DNA of 64,000 bases, taken from contig NZ_JBBEWR010000004.1 of assembly GCF_037646345.1 (NCBI RefSeq), positions 1-64,000 on the forward strand. Direction: 5' to 3'. The notes under the pieces are model-generated. The model did not search any database and was not told the DNA's origin. It was given only the letters and a program-made list of their open reading frames with translations. Source of the stretch: Ascidiimonas aurantiaca. GTDB taxonomy: Bacteria; Bacteroidota; Bacteroidia; Flavobacteriales; Flavobacteriaceae. Both the position numbers and the translations under genes were made by a program. Shown here in pieces: positions 1 to 9,951 of this stretch (position 1 is the stretch's first letter; each line of letters starts with the position of its first letter).

Positions 1-3000
1 ACCTGCGCCGGCCGGGCTACAGAACACCTCTGCGGTGATGGCAGCCTGTAACGTCAATGGCGGATAAATATCTAAAGAAACCAGATTACCACAGCCATTG
101 GCATCAATTACTTCTATGGTATGTGTTCCGGAAGATAAATTTGTAATGGTAAAGGTAGCCGCATTATTGGTTTGAGGGGCTCCTCCGTCAACACGGTATG
201 TGTAAGGAGCTATTCCGTTTACGGTACGGTTTACTTCAATGGTAAAGGCACCTTCGGCAGCCGTACATTGATCAATAACCGTAGCAGTAATAACGGGCTC
301 AGGATCGAGGTTAACGGTTACAGGAGTCTGCTGTACACAGTTGTTGGCATCTCTGGCATAAACTATATAACTATCTGCTTCTACATTGGCAACATTTGTA
401 GTGTTCCAACCCGGATCGGTAGCTAAAGGAGCCGGATCTGAAGCCAGAAGGAACTGATACTCATACGGAGCGGTTCCAAATTGAGCCGATGCCGTAATAA
501 CGCCTGCGTTGGGGTTACAATTATCATTAGTAGCAGTAGCATTTACTACCAGAAGGTTTGGTGATTCTGAGATCACAAAAGGATCAGAAGCAATAACACA
601 ACCATTATTGGCCCCTCCTACCTCTGTAAAGAGAATGTAATATTCACCGGGAGACAGACTACCAAAATTATTTACCGTTTCAAGTCCGCCGGATAAAGGC
701 GAAATAGAACCGTTTTGTCCTGCTACTACTGTATTGGTCAGGAAGGTATATATCTGATAATCTATAGAAGTAGCTCCTCCGTCATAATTATCAACCGTGA
801 AGGTCACACTTCCGTCAGCAGCACCGTTACAGCTTACATCGGTAGGAGCTACGGTACTTACCAATTGTGATTGTGCGGCAACCGGAACGGTAGCTTCCTG
901 TATGTATTCACAGTTGGTATCATCGTCGCGAACAATAAAGGTATAAGTAACTCCGGGCGTAAGTCCGGTAAAGGTAAATGTATTGGGTACTGTAGCCGGA
1001 GCGGTAATGCTGGATGCGGGGAACCATGCCGGACTTGTTATACTAAAAGGCGGTGCCGGGAAAATGGCAAAATAGAAATTACCGGTACCCAAAATACCAT
1101 TATTGGCCTGGGCTACTACAGTCATTTCTCCACTCCCCAGGGTACAACCTGCGGCACCGGAGGTAGTGAGTAATACATCAGGACCGGTAGCTACCGTAGC
1201 AGGATACGTGGTCTGACACCCGTTACCGTCGTCAATAACCACAGTATAATCTCCAAAATCTACTCCGGCAAATGTTAAGCTGGTAGCAGCAGTGGGCCCG
1301 GTGGGGTTCGCGGTAGAGGTGGTTGCCAGGGCTCCGGTATTGTCCAGAAGCGTATAGGTATAATTAGGGGTACTGGGCGTTGTGATCACAATATCCACAG
1401 AACCTAACTGATTCCCTAATACGGGGTCACACGATAACGGATTCCCGACTACATTGGCCACCAGGCCATCGGGCTGGGAAATGGTTACCGGGAACGGAGC
1501 AGAAATACATCCTTTGTTATCAGTTACGCGTACTTCATAATTACCTGCAGGCAGGCCGGTAGTTTGTGTACCGTAATTAAAAGCCGTAGAAACATTCAGT
1601 ACTTCTATGGTATAAGGGGGTACACCAATAGCGGTGTTTATAGTTACATCCAGAGCTCCGGTAAGGTCACCGTTACAAAGTATATTGGTGGGAACCACAT
1701 TACTTATTACCGGGATATCTGCCGGAGTTACCGTAATAGGGTTTGTGATGGCCTGGCATCCTTGCGAATCAGTAACTCTAAAGGTATAGTTACCTGCGTT
1801 ATTGGTGGCGAAGGTAGCCGAAGGGATCGATGTATAGGCCCCTGCGTTAAAGGATACTTCGTATGAATAGACGGGGTATCCGTTAGCGGCGTTTATATTG
1901 ATCACCGCATCAGGCGATGCGGAACAATCCAGGTCTTTAGTGAGTACAGCCGAAGCCGTAAGTGCCGGGTTGATAGTAACCGGTGCCGAAGTACCAGTAC
2001 ATCCGTAGGCATCGCGTACTTCTACCGTATAGGTACCTGGGGCGAGTCCTGCAAAAGTATTAGCGCTTTGGAAGGCTCCCCCGTTAAGGCTAAACTCATA
2101 GGGTGCGATCCCACCTGCGGGTGTTGCGGTAATAGTAATACCCGTAGCGGCATCAAAGCAGAACGTATCTGGTGCGATAGTTACTGTAGGGTTTACCGGC
2201 GGATCAATGGTAAGGGGTTGTGTGATGACACAACCTCTAACGTCTCTTACAGAGATATCATAAGTACCTGCGTTAAGAGCCGGGAAGGTATTGTTAGTTT
2301 GGAAAGGTACATCAATACCTGCGGTGGCTGTATTATCGAGTTGGTACTCATAGGTACCCCATCCTCCTGTGGCATTTACGGTAAGCAGGGCATCGTCAAT
2401 ACATGTCAGCGGACTCAGGTTTGTGGTAAAGGCCAGAGCAGCAGGGGGCCCTGCTACGGTTACGGCTGCTGCGGTATCGTTACAGAAGGGATACGAGAGA
2501 TCGGTTACCGTTACAGTATAGTCATCAGGGGCGAGTCCTGTAATCGTTTCCGTAGTATTAGAAGACGTACCGGAAGCTACAATAGTACTGGCGGCATTGC
2601 GCACTTCAAAGTCATAGGACCCCGTAAAGTTTGCCACCGTAAACCGAATGCTGCCGTCATTGGCCCCGTCACATACTTCGTCACTGAGCAGTTGCGCATT
2701 CACCGTAATAGGCGTAATGTTGTTAATAGTATAGCTTTCTTCAATAGTACACCCTTTATCATCCGTAACTCTAAAGGTATAGGTACCGGGCGCGAGAGCA
2801 GTAAAAGTGTCTGCATTTCCATTATTCACCGTAATAGGAGCGATGATCTCATAGGTAAATGGCGCATTTCCATCCACTACTGTTACGGTGACATCGGTAG
2901 TAAGTGCGGGGCACTGTACCGGTGCAGCAGCAAAGGTGAGGTCGGTAGGAGGATTTAACGGATCGAGAGTTACGGGATTGGTAACGAAAATACATCCGTT

Positions 3001-6000
3001 GGGTATATCTCTTACCGTAATAGTATAGGTACCATCAGTAAGGTTTGAGAACAGTGGGGATGGCTGGAAGTTCACCCCATCGATACTGTATTCAAACGTA
3101 CCTGTACCTCCTGAGGCAGTACCTCCTGCTATGGTGATGGCCCCGTTTACCAGACAGGTATAAGGAGTATCGATCACAGCAGTAGCAGTGATAGGGTTTG
3201 CGGGGTTGATCGTAACAGAGAAAGTATCTTCACAGAGTTTGCTGTCTCTTACGGTATAGGAATAGGTACCTGGGGCGAGTCCTGCATATACAGTTTGTGC
3301 CGAGAAGGCACTACCGTTAAAGCTAATGAGGTAGGGCGGAGTACCGAAGTTAGTATCTACCGTAATGGTTACTTCCCCATCGCTACCTGCGTCACAGCTT
3401 ACCGGGTTGGTTACTGTAGCATTGGCCTGAGGGAGTTCTGCTGGAGTTACCGTAATAGGGTTTGTAATGGCCTGGCATCCCTGGGCATCAGTAACTCTAA
3501 AGGTATAGTCACCTGGGGTGATGGTAGTAAAGGTAGCCGAAGGGATCGATGTATAGGCCCCTGCGTTAAAGGATACTTCGTATGAATAGGCGGGGTATCC
3601 GTTAGCGGCGTTTATATTGATCACCGCATCAGGCGATACAGAACAATCCAGGTCTTTAGTGAGTACAGCCGAAGCCGCAAGTGCCGGGTTGATAGTAACC
3701 GGTGCCGAAGTACCAGTACATCCGTAGGCATCGCGTACTTCTACCGTATAGGTACCTGGGGCGAGTCCTGCAAAAGTATTAGCGCTTTGGAAGGCTCCCC
3801 CGTTAAGGCTAAACTCATAGGGTGCGATCCCACCTGCGGGTGTTGCGGTAATAGTAATACCCGTAGCGGCATCAAAGCAGAACGTATCTGGTGCGATAGT
3901 TACTGTAGGGTTTACCGGCGGATCAATGGTAAGGGGTTGTGTGATGACACAACCTCTAACGTCTCTTACAGAGATATCATAAGTACCTGCGTTAAGAGCC
4001 GGGAAGGTATTGTTAGTTTGGAAAGGTACATCAATACCTGCGGTGGCTGTATTATCGAGTTGGTACTCATAGGTACCCCATCCTCCTGTGGCATTTACGG
4101 TAAGCAGGGCATCGTCAATACATGTCAGCGGACTCAGGTTTGTGGTAAAGGCCAGAGCAGCAGGGGGCCCTGCTACGGTTACGGCTGCTGCGGTATCGTT
4201 ACAGAAGGGATACGAGAGATCGGTTACCGTTACAGTATAGTCATCAGGGGCGAGTCCTGTAATCGTTTCCGTAGTATTAGAAGACGTACCGGAAGCTACA
4301 ATAGTACTGGCGGCATTGCGCACTTCAAAGTCATAGGACCCCGTAAAGTTTGCCACCGTAAACCGAATGCTGCCGTCATTGGCCCCGTCACATACTTCGT
4401 CACTGAGCAGTTGCGCATTCACCGTAATAGGCGTAATGTTGTTAATAGTATAGCTTTCTTCAATAGTACACCCTTTATCATCCGTAACTCTAAAGGTATA
4501 GGTACCGGGCGCGAGAGCAGTAAAAGTGTCTGCATTTCCATTATTCACCGTAATAGGAGCGATGATCTCATAGGTAAATGGCGCATTTCCATCCACTACT
4601 GTTACGGTGACATCGGTAGTAAGTGCGGGGCACTGTACCGGTGCAGCAGCAAAGGTGAGGTCGGTAGGAGGATTTAACGGATCGAGAGTTACGGGATTGG
4701 TAACGAAAATACATCCGTTGGGTATATCTCTTACCGTAATAGTATAGGTACCATCAGTAAGGTTTGAGAACAGTGGGGATGGCTGGAAGTTCACCCCATC
4801 GATACTGTATTCAAACGTACCTGTACCTCCTGAGGCAGTACCTCCTGCTATGGTGATGGCCCCGTTTACCAGACAGGTATAAGGAGTATCGATCACAGCA
4901 GTAGCAGTGATAGGGTTTGCGGGGTTGATCGTAACAGAGAAAGTATCTTCACAGAGTTTGCTGTCTCTTACGGTATAGGAATAGGTACCTGGGGCGAGTC
5001 CTGCATATACAGTTTGTGCCGAGAAGGCACTACCGTTAAAGCTAATGAGGTAGGGCGGAGTACCGAAGTTAGTATCTACCGTAATGGTTACTTCCCCATC
5101 GCTACCTGCGTCACAGCTTACCGGGTTGGTTACTGTAGCATTGGCCTGAGGGAGTTCTGCTGGAGTTACCGTAATAGGGTTTGTAATGGCCTGGCATCCC
5201 TGGGCATCAGTAACTCTAAAGGTATAGTCACCTGGGGTGATGGTAGTAAAGGTAGCCGAAGGGATCGATGTATAGGCCCCTGCGTTAAAGGATACTTCGT
5301 ATGAATAGGCGGGGTATCCGTTAGCGGCGTTTATATTGATCACCGCATCAGGCGATACAGAACAATCCAGGTCTTTAGTGAGTACAGCCGAAGCCGTAAG
5401 TGCCGGGTTGATAGTGATAGAAGCTGTGTCGGTACAGTTCTTATTGTCTATAACTTCTACGGTATAGGAACCGGGACTGAGACCGGCAAATACATTACCG
5501 GTTTGATAGGCCCCTCCGTTAAGACGATACTGGAACGGTGCGGTACCTCCGGAAGTAACGGTGGCTGTAAGGGTAAGGCCTGCAGAAGCGTCATAGCACA
5601 CATCATTGGCCGTTAGATCCAGTGCAGGGCTTACAGCGTCTGTAAGTGTAAAGACATCCTGTATCTCACAACCATTGGCATCTCTTACGGTTACAGTATA
5701 AGAACCAGATGTTGTAAGTGCTGAAAACGTATTATTAGATTGATAAGGAAAGTCAATACCTGCAGAGGCATCAAGGTCGAGCTGGTATTCATAAGATCCC
5801 CATCCGCCAGTGGCGGTAATCAAAACGGAACCGTCATTGGTACAGGTTTTATCAGTTACGGCAATAGAAACGGATAAAGGTGAAGGAGGACCGTTTATGG
5901 TAATAGAGGTAATATCTGTACAATTGGTAACTGTATCGGTTACTTCTATGGTATAGGTTCCTACGGAGAGTCCGTTAAGGGGTACATTATTACCGGGAGC

Positions 6001-9000
6001 AAGAGTACCTGAGAAATTATTCGGGCCGGTAACTACATAATCAAAAGTATTGGGGCTGTTCACAGTAAACAGTAATTCTCCGTCACTATCTCCGTCACAC
6101 GAAATGTTGCGGATAAGCTGCCCGGTAACATCTATTTCGGTGATGTCTCCAATGGTAAGATTTTCAGTGTAAGAACATCCATTGGTATCGGTTACCCTAA
6201 AGGTATAGGTATCTGGTGTAAGTCCGGTAAAATTACCGGTGGTATTGGATGTAATGGCTGCGGTTGGTGCCAGGATCTCATAGGTAAGAGGTGCTACTCC
6301 ACCGGTAGATACAGCAGTTACATCTACTGCTTTTCCGTTATTACAGGTTACCTGAGGAACGGTAAATGTAAGATCAGTAGGTTCGCTGTTCGCAGGAATA
6401 TTCAGGGTATTGGTCTGGAAAACACAACCGTTGGCATCGCGTATGAAAATGGTGTACACACCGGGAAGAAGCCCGGAAAAAGAGGTGTTTCCTGAGAAAT
6501 TAACACCGTTTATACTATACTCATAAGGTACGGTACCCCCACTTACAGAGCCGGGTACAATACTTACAATACCATCTGGCGTATTACAGGTATAAAACTG
6601 GTCTATTTGTGCCTGCCCGGTAAGAGGGGAAGCATCATTAATGGTGACGTTAACTGGTAGCGGACAACTGGCAGGACCTTTTTGCTGGTTGATCACTACG
6701 ATATAATTACCGGCAGCGAGGCCTGTAAACACACCTGTAGTATTACTGGCTAATACATTATTAGACGTGTCAGTAAGGTCGTAACTTAAGGTAAATCCGT
6801 GAGATTGGGTAATGTTTATGGTAACTGAACCATCGGTTAAACCGGCACAGCTTACATCGGTAATTACCGGAGTAAATACGACATCAGGTTCCACGTTTAT
6901 GGTTACGGGATTAGATACAACCGAGCAGTTATTGTTATCAACTACCACAAACTCATAAGTACCTTGGTTGCCTGCAGTAATCACAAATTGATTGCTGGTT
7001 TGGAACTGATCAGCCGGAATATCGCCTATTGTGGTATAAAGATCGGTACCGTTATAGCTCCATATAGCATAATTATAAGGAGACTGCCCTCCACTGGCAG
7101 TTAATTCAATGAGCCCGTCTTCACAGGAAATATCCTGTATTACACTGGCCTGCAAATCAAGATCTGAAAAGTCTTCAATAGTTATATCACCTGTAAAGGT
7201 ACATCCGTCATCAGTTCGGGCATTAACCGTATAGGTTCCTGCGGGAAGATTGTTAAAGGTATAGTCGTTATTATTGGAAGGGCCAAAGGTATCTATAGTG
7301 GTACCTCCCTGAGAGATTTCATAATAATACTGGGGCTCTACATCGTTGATCTGTACTCGTACTGAACCAAGGTCACCATCGCAAAAAATAGGCCCTGGAA
7401 TAAGATCTACGGTAAAGTTTCGCTCTCGCACATCTGCCGAAGCGGTGAATACACAAATGTTTCCCGAAACGTTTTTCTGACGAATATATACGGTGTAAAG
7501 ACCCGCAGTAGTAACGTTAAACACGGGGCTATCCTGAAAAGGACCACTGGGATCAAGACTGTATTCATAATCAGAAGGAACATTGGTCACAGTAATTTGT
7601 CCGGGAGTATTACAAACAATGTCCTGAACAAGGGTTCCGGGGGTAAGCAGGTTTTGGCTTACATTAAAATAAAAACGGTTAAAGCAACCATTTTGATAGT
7701 TAATTACCAGTCGGTACTGTCCGGCAGCGTTAACGTTAAAGTCGTTACCGTTTTTAAGATCAACCCAGGTACAGGTTTGGTTTTTGTTGGCACAATCATC
7801 AATACCTACTGCGGGGCAACTACTTTCATCGAGCCTTTGCCACACAATATTGTCTGAGTCGGTAATTTCGGTATCAATAAAACGGCTGTCAGTACCCCCG
7901 CAAAGAAAGATCTTTGGTAATTCATCTCCGTCATTGGGGCAGGTAACTACCTCATCTGCATAAGGTATTACAGGATTGGTAGCCGTAGTACCAAATAAAA
8001 CTACGTTAATAGTCTCATCAAAACTAAGACATGGTGCGGGAGCGGTTTTGGTAACTATATAGGTACCTGTCTGGTTTACGGTAAGGGTGTTCCCGGGTCC
8101 ATCCTGAAGGATATTACCGGCACTGTCACGCCAGGTGTAATTTATAAATCCGGAACCGGCCGTAAGCACTACTTCCGAACCACAAAGTACTTCATCACGT
8201 TCAAAAGAACAATCGTCTATATCGGTAAGGAAATTGGTAGATCCGGGGATACCGAGATCACAATCATCAAAACCGGCAAAACTGGGGTCATCTGATATCT
8301 GATTATCATTGATAATTCCCTGATAGTAGGAGAAAGCCTGATTTTGAATAAGATTGGAACAGGCGTCTCTTAGTTCATTACAACTACTTACGACACGCAC
8401 TTTCATACGTATTTCGTATTCGGGATCTCCAATTTCTACATAGCCGTCTGGAACGAAAAATTCGAGAGTATTGTTGGCTGCATCAAAAGTGTACGTAACT
8501 TGCTCGGTAGCGCTAAGTGGCGGAGGAAGAATAATGTCTCCGGGTTGAAGAGCTCCGTTGGGAGGGAAATTTACGTTTACAGGAAGTACGTCTCTTATGC
8601 GGTAATTGGTGGCATCGTCGTTTCCCCGGTTTTGGAACTTAAGCACATATACAATTTCCTGCCCGAGGGTAACTCCTGCCCCGCCAATGTCATTACCGGC
8701 AGCATCTTCTACGGTTTTGGCAAGTGCAATTTCGGGTTCTATGATCTCAATGGAAAAAGTGGAAAGAAAGGCTCCATAACCATCTCCATTGGTAATAAGT
8801 CGCAAGGTAGCGGCTGTTTCTCCATTACCAATTACTGAATTACCGGGGTTGTTCATATCAAAAATATCGGCATCAAAACCAAGGGTATTGGTACTGGCAA
8901 TATTTCTGGTGGTTACATTGGCACCGTCTATGGTGATATTGGAATTAAAAAAGTTGGTACCCGGGTTTGCGGCGTTTGAGAGGCGTATGAAACCATCATT

Positions 9001-9951
9001 ATCAGGCCCTCCGCTGGCGGGTTTTCCAAAAGCTTTTATACGAAGTTCATCATTTGAAATACCACGGTCCCCTTCAAGGGCTGCTACTCCCAAACGGGTT
9101 CTTACGGGCCCTATGGGTATAGTGGTAAATCCGGCAACATCTATTTCTACACGTGCATCGGGGTCTCCGTTACGATCTCTACCCTGTACCCCGTTATACC
9201 CGTCAAAAGTGGTGATGTATCTACCGGGTAATGTAGGGTTCTCATACACTACCACAAGTACCCATCCGGCGGCACTACCTCCCAGCCTTCTTCCTCTGGC
9301 GGCACGCATATTAGCTACAAAATACTCTCCGTTAGGATTGGCAAGTGGTGTGATTAAGGAGGTTACATCTGCCACACACACATAAGGTGCATCTTTAAAA
9401 GAATTCACCGGATCGGCACTGTTAAAACCGTCAAAACGAACAATATCGGCAGTTACATCGGTATAAGCACCTCCGGGAACTCTGAATTTGACTGTGGTAA
9501 AATCGGGACTACGGCCATTTCCGTCTCCAATGTACTGAAGCGCGGAACCAGTTTGACCGGGAGTGCCATCCGGAGCACCTCTGTCAAACGGATATACGGC
9601 AGACCAGTATAAAGCGGCATAGGCTATTTTGGTACAACCGTCCAGATTAAGGGTTGAACTACTGGAACTAAATGTTGACGGGTCACCGTCAATGTCAATA
9701 TATTCTACGTTAAAGCTGTTATTGTTACCGGTACCGTTATAAGGGTTATTGGCTTCTGAGGGATTATTAACGTTGGCACGGTTAATAATACCGTTTGCCA
9801 GAAAGGTAACGTCTCCTTTAATATTGGTCTCAAATCTCTTTTCGAAACCAGGAGGTACAGGCGTCTGGGCATTAACAGCACTATAGCCTACTATAAAAAA
9901 GCAGGCTAGAATAAATAATTTTTTGGGGCTAAGTAGGTTGGTTTTCATCAT
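1..9951 (-). CDS. Giant SprB-like cell-surface repeat protein, partial (C-terminus off the left edge)
   Basis: Open for 3317 codons with no stop; spot translations near 9900, 5400, 2000, 600 and 1-60 all give sensible protein in one frame. The N-terminus has a signal peptide (hydrophobic residues about 12-26, then VNA-Q). Residues about 30-390 resemble the N-terminal region of large flavobacterial gliding/T9SS proteins. Residues about 400-480 look like a DUF11-type domain. From about residue 760 onward come tandem modules of about 75-87 aa with the SprB signature (GLxxGTYTVxVxDxxGC), roughly 30 in view. The chosen start (9951) gives an ATGA overlap with the upstream SprF-like gene; the next codon is also ATG. 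SprB of Flavobacterium johnsoniae is a mobile gliding adhesin exported by type IX secretion; the same role here is inferred. The sorting signal would lie outside the window. Confidence 0.9.
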   Translation of the reverse strand, partial: MMKTNLLSPKKLFILACFFIVGYSAVNAQTPVPPGFEKRFETNIKGDVTFLANGIINRANVNNPSEANNPYNGTGNNNSFNVEYIDIDGDPSTFSSSSSTLNLDGCTKIAYAALYWSAVYPFDRGAPDGTPGQTGSALQYIGDGNGRSPDFTTVKFRVPGGAYTDVTADIVRFDGFNSADPVNSFKDAPYVCVADVTSLITPLANPNGEYFVANMRAARGRRLGGSAAGWVLVVVYENPTLPGRYITTFDGYNGVQGRDRNGDPDARVEIDVAGFTTIPIGPVRTRLGVAALEGDRGISNDELRIKAFGKPASGGPDNDGFIRLSNAANPGTNFFNSNITIDGANVTTRNIASTNTLGFDADIFDMNNPGNSVIGNGETAATLRLITNGDGYGAFLSTFSIEIIEPEIALAKTVEDAAGNDIGGAGVTLGQEIVYVLKFQNRGNDDATNYRIRDVLPVNVNFPPNGALQPGDIILPPPLSATEQVTYTFDAANNTLEFFVPDGYVEIGDPEYEIRMKVRVVSSCNELRDACSNLIQNQAFSYYQGIINDNQISDDPSFAGFDDCDLGIPGSTNFLTDIDDCSFERDEVLCGSEVVLTAGSGFINYTWRDSAGNILQDGPGNTLTVNQTGTYIVTKTAPAPCLSFDETINVVLFGTTATNPVIPYADEVVTCPNDGDELPKIFLCGGTDSRFIDTEITDSDNIVWQRLDESSCPAVGIDDCANKNQTCTWVDLKNGNDFNVNAAGQYRLVINYQNGCFNRFYFNVSQNLLTPGTLVQDIVCNTPGQITVTNVPSDYEYSLDPSGPFQDSPVFNVTTAGLYTVYIRQKNVSGNICVFTASADVRERNFTVDLIPGPIFCDGDLGSVRVQINDVEPQYYYEISQGGTTIDTFGPSNNNDYTFNNLPAGTYTVNARTDDGCTFTGDITIEDFSDLDLQASVIQDISCEDGLIELTASGGQSPYNYAIWSYNGTDLYTTIGDIPADQFQTSNQFVITAGNQGTYEFVVVDNNNCSVVSNPVTINVEPDVVFTPVITDVSCAGLTDGSVTINITQSHGFTLSYDLTDTSNNVLASNTTGVFTGLAAGNYIVVINQQKGPASCPLPVNVTINDASPLTGQAQIDQFYTCNTPDGIVSIVPGSVSGGTVPYEYSINGVNFSGNTSFSGLLPGVYTIFIRDANGCVFQTNTLNIPANSEPTDLTFTVPQVTCNNGKAVDVTAVSTGGVAPLTYEILAPTAAITSNTTGNFTGLTPDTYTFRVTDTNGCSYTENLTIGDITEIDVTGQLIRNISCDGDSDGELLFTVNSPNTFDYVVTGPNNFSGTLAPGNNVPLNGLSVGTYTIEVTDTVTNCTDITSITINGPPSPLSVSIAVTDKTCTNDGSVLITATGGWGSYEYQLDLDASAGIDFPYQSNNTFSALTTSGSYTVTVRDANGCEIQDVFTLTDAVSPALDLTANDVCYDASAGLTLTATVTSGGTAPFQYRLNGGAYQTGNVFAGLSPGSYTVEVIDNKNCTDTASITINPALTASAVLTKDLDCSVSPDAVININAANGYPAYSYEVSFNAGAYTSIPSATFTTITPGDYTFRVTDAQGCQAITNPITVTPAELPQANATVTNPVSCDAGSDGEVTITVDTNFGTPPYLISFNGSAFSAQTVYAGLAPGTYSYTVRDSKLCEDTFSVTINPANPITATAVIDTPYTCLVNGAITIAGGTASGGTGTFEYSIDGVNFQPSPLFSNLTDGTYTITVRDIPNGCIFVTNPVTLDPLNPPTDLTFAAAPVQCPALTTDVTVTVVDGNAPFTYEIIAPITVNNGNADTFTALAPGTYTFRVTDDKGCTIEESYTINNITPITVNAQLLSDEVCDGANDGSIRFTVANFTGSYDFEVRNAASTIVASGTSSNTTETITGLAPDDYTVTVTDLSYPFCNDTAAAVTVAGPPAALAFTTNLSPLTCIDDALLTVNATGGWGTYEYQLDNTATAGIDVPFQTNNTFPALNAGTYDISVRDVRGCVITQPLTIDPPVNPTVTIAPDTFCFDAATGITITATPAGGIAPYEFSLNGGAFQSANTFAGLAPGTYTVEVRDAYGCTGTSAPVTINPALAASAVLTKDLDCSVSPDAVININAANGYPAYSYEVSFNAGAYTSIPSATFTTITPGDYTFRVTDAQGCQAITNPITVTPAELPQANATVTNPVSCDAGSDGEVTITVDTNFGTPPYLISFNGSAFSAQTVYAGLAPGTYSYTVRDSKLCEDTFSVTINPANPITATAVIDTPYTCLVNGAITIAGGTASGGTGTFEYSIDGVNFQPSPLFSNLTDGTYTITVRDIPNGCIFVTNPVTLDPLNPPTDLTFAAAPVQCPALTTDVTVTVVDGNAPFTYEIIAPITVNNGNADTFTALAPGTYTFRVTDDKGCTIEESYTINNITPITVNAQLLSDEVCDGANDGSIRFTVANFTGSYDFEVRNAASTIVASGTSSNTTETITGLAPDDYTVTVTDLSYPFCNDTAAAVTVAGPPAALAFTTNLSPLTCIDDALLTVNATGGWGTYEYQLDNTATAGIDVPFQTNNTFPALNAGTYDISVRDVRGCVITQPLTIDPPVNPTVTIAPDTFCFDAATGITITATPAGGIAPYEFSLNGGAFQSANTFAGLAPGTYTVEVRDAYGCTGTSAPVTINPALTASAVLTKDLDCSASPDAVININAANGYPVYSYEVSFNAGAYTSIPSATFATNNAGNYTFRVTDSQGCQAITNPITVTPADIPVISNVVPTNILCNGDLTGALDVTINTAIGVPPYTIEVLNVSTAFNYGTQTTGLPAGNYEVRVTDNKGCISAPFPVTISQPDGLVANVVGNPLSCDPVLGNQLGSVDIVITTPSTPNYTYTLLDNTGALATTSTANPTGPTAATSLTFAGVDFGDYTVVIDDGNGCQTTYPATVATGPDVLLTTSGAAGCTLGSGEMTVVAQANNGILGTGNFYFAIFPAPPFSITSPAWFPASSITAPATVPNTFTFTGLTPGVTYTFIVRDDDTNCEYIQEATVPVAAQSQLVSTVAPTDVSCNGAADGSVTFTVDNYDGGATSIDYQIYTFLTNTVVAGQNGSISPLSGGLETVNNFGSLSPGEYYILFTEVGGANNGCVIASDPFVISESPNLLVVNATATNDNCNPNAGVITASAQFGTAPYEYQFLLASDPAPLATDPGWNTTNVANVEADSYIVYARDANNCVQQTPVTVNLDPEPVITATVIDQCTAAEGAFTIEVNRTVNGIAPYTYRVDGGAPQTNNAATFTITNLSSGTHTIEVIDANGCGNLVSLDIYPPLTLQAAITAEVFCSPAGAG
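1960..3678. repeat. Tandem repeat unit A, 1719 bp, inside the giant adhesin gene
   Basis: Positions 1960-3677 match 3679-5396 base for base at an offset of 1719 bp (573 codons, in frame). The first difference on the left is at 1959/3678 (t versus c). Each unit holds about seven SprB-type modules. The stretch just left of it (about 1740-1959) is a similar but imperfect copy of the unit's right end (about 3460-3678), so homologous ends were available for unequal recombination. Confidence 0.95.
3679..5397. repeat. Tandem repeat unit B, 1719 bp, identical to unit A
   Basis: This is the second copy of the 1719-bp unit. Identity to unit A ends at 5397, after which only about 18 more bases still match the start of unit B before divergence. 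The lack of any substitution over 1718 bp points to a very recent duplication or ongoing gene conversion. An assembly artefact is also possible and cannot be excluded from the sequence. Confidence 0.95.
5398..7115. repeat. Diverged third copy of the 1.72-kb higher-order repeat
   Basis: The order of modules in units A and B is repeated here with many substitutions. For example the block beginning tcaatacctg at 4031 has its counterpart at 5753, an offset of 1722 bp, and the following modules also align in order. The right boundary is approximate. This implies an older duplication of the same multi-module block before the recent one. Confidence 0.65.

Noticed and set aside
172..9385. Many plus-strand open frames across the left 9 kb, including two identical 296-aa frames at 2068-2958 and 3787-4677
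   Set aside because: They are antisense shadows of the giant minus-strand repeat gene. Their compositions (Cys, Gly, Arg rich) are unnatural, and the identity only reflects the 1719-bp duplication.
1..9900. Regular repeats that could suggest a CRISPR array
   Set aside because: Repeat units are about 240 bp and coding in one frame; there are no short direct repeats with unique spacers anywhere in the window.
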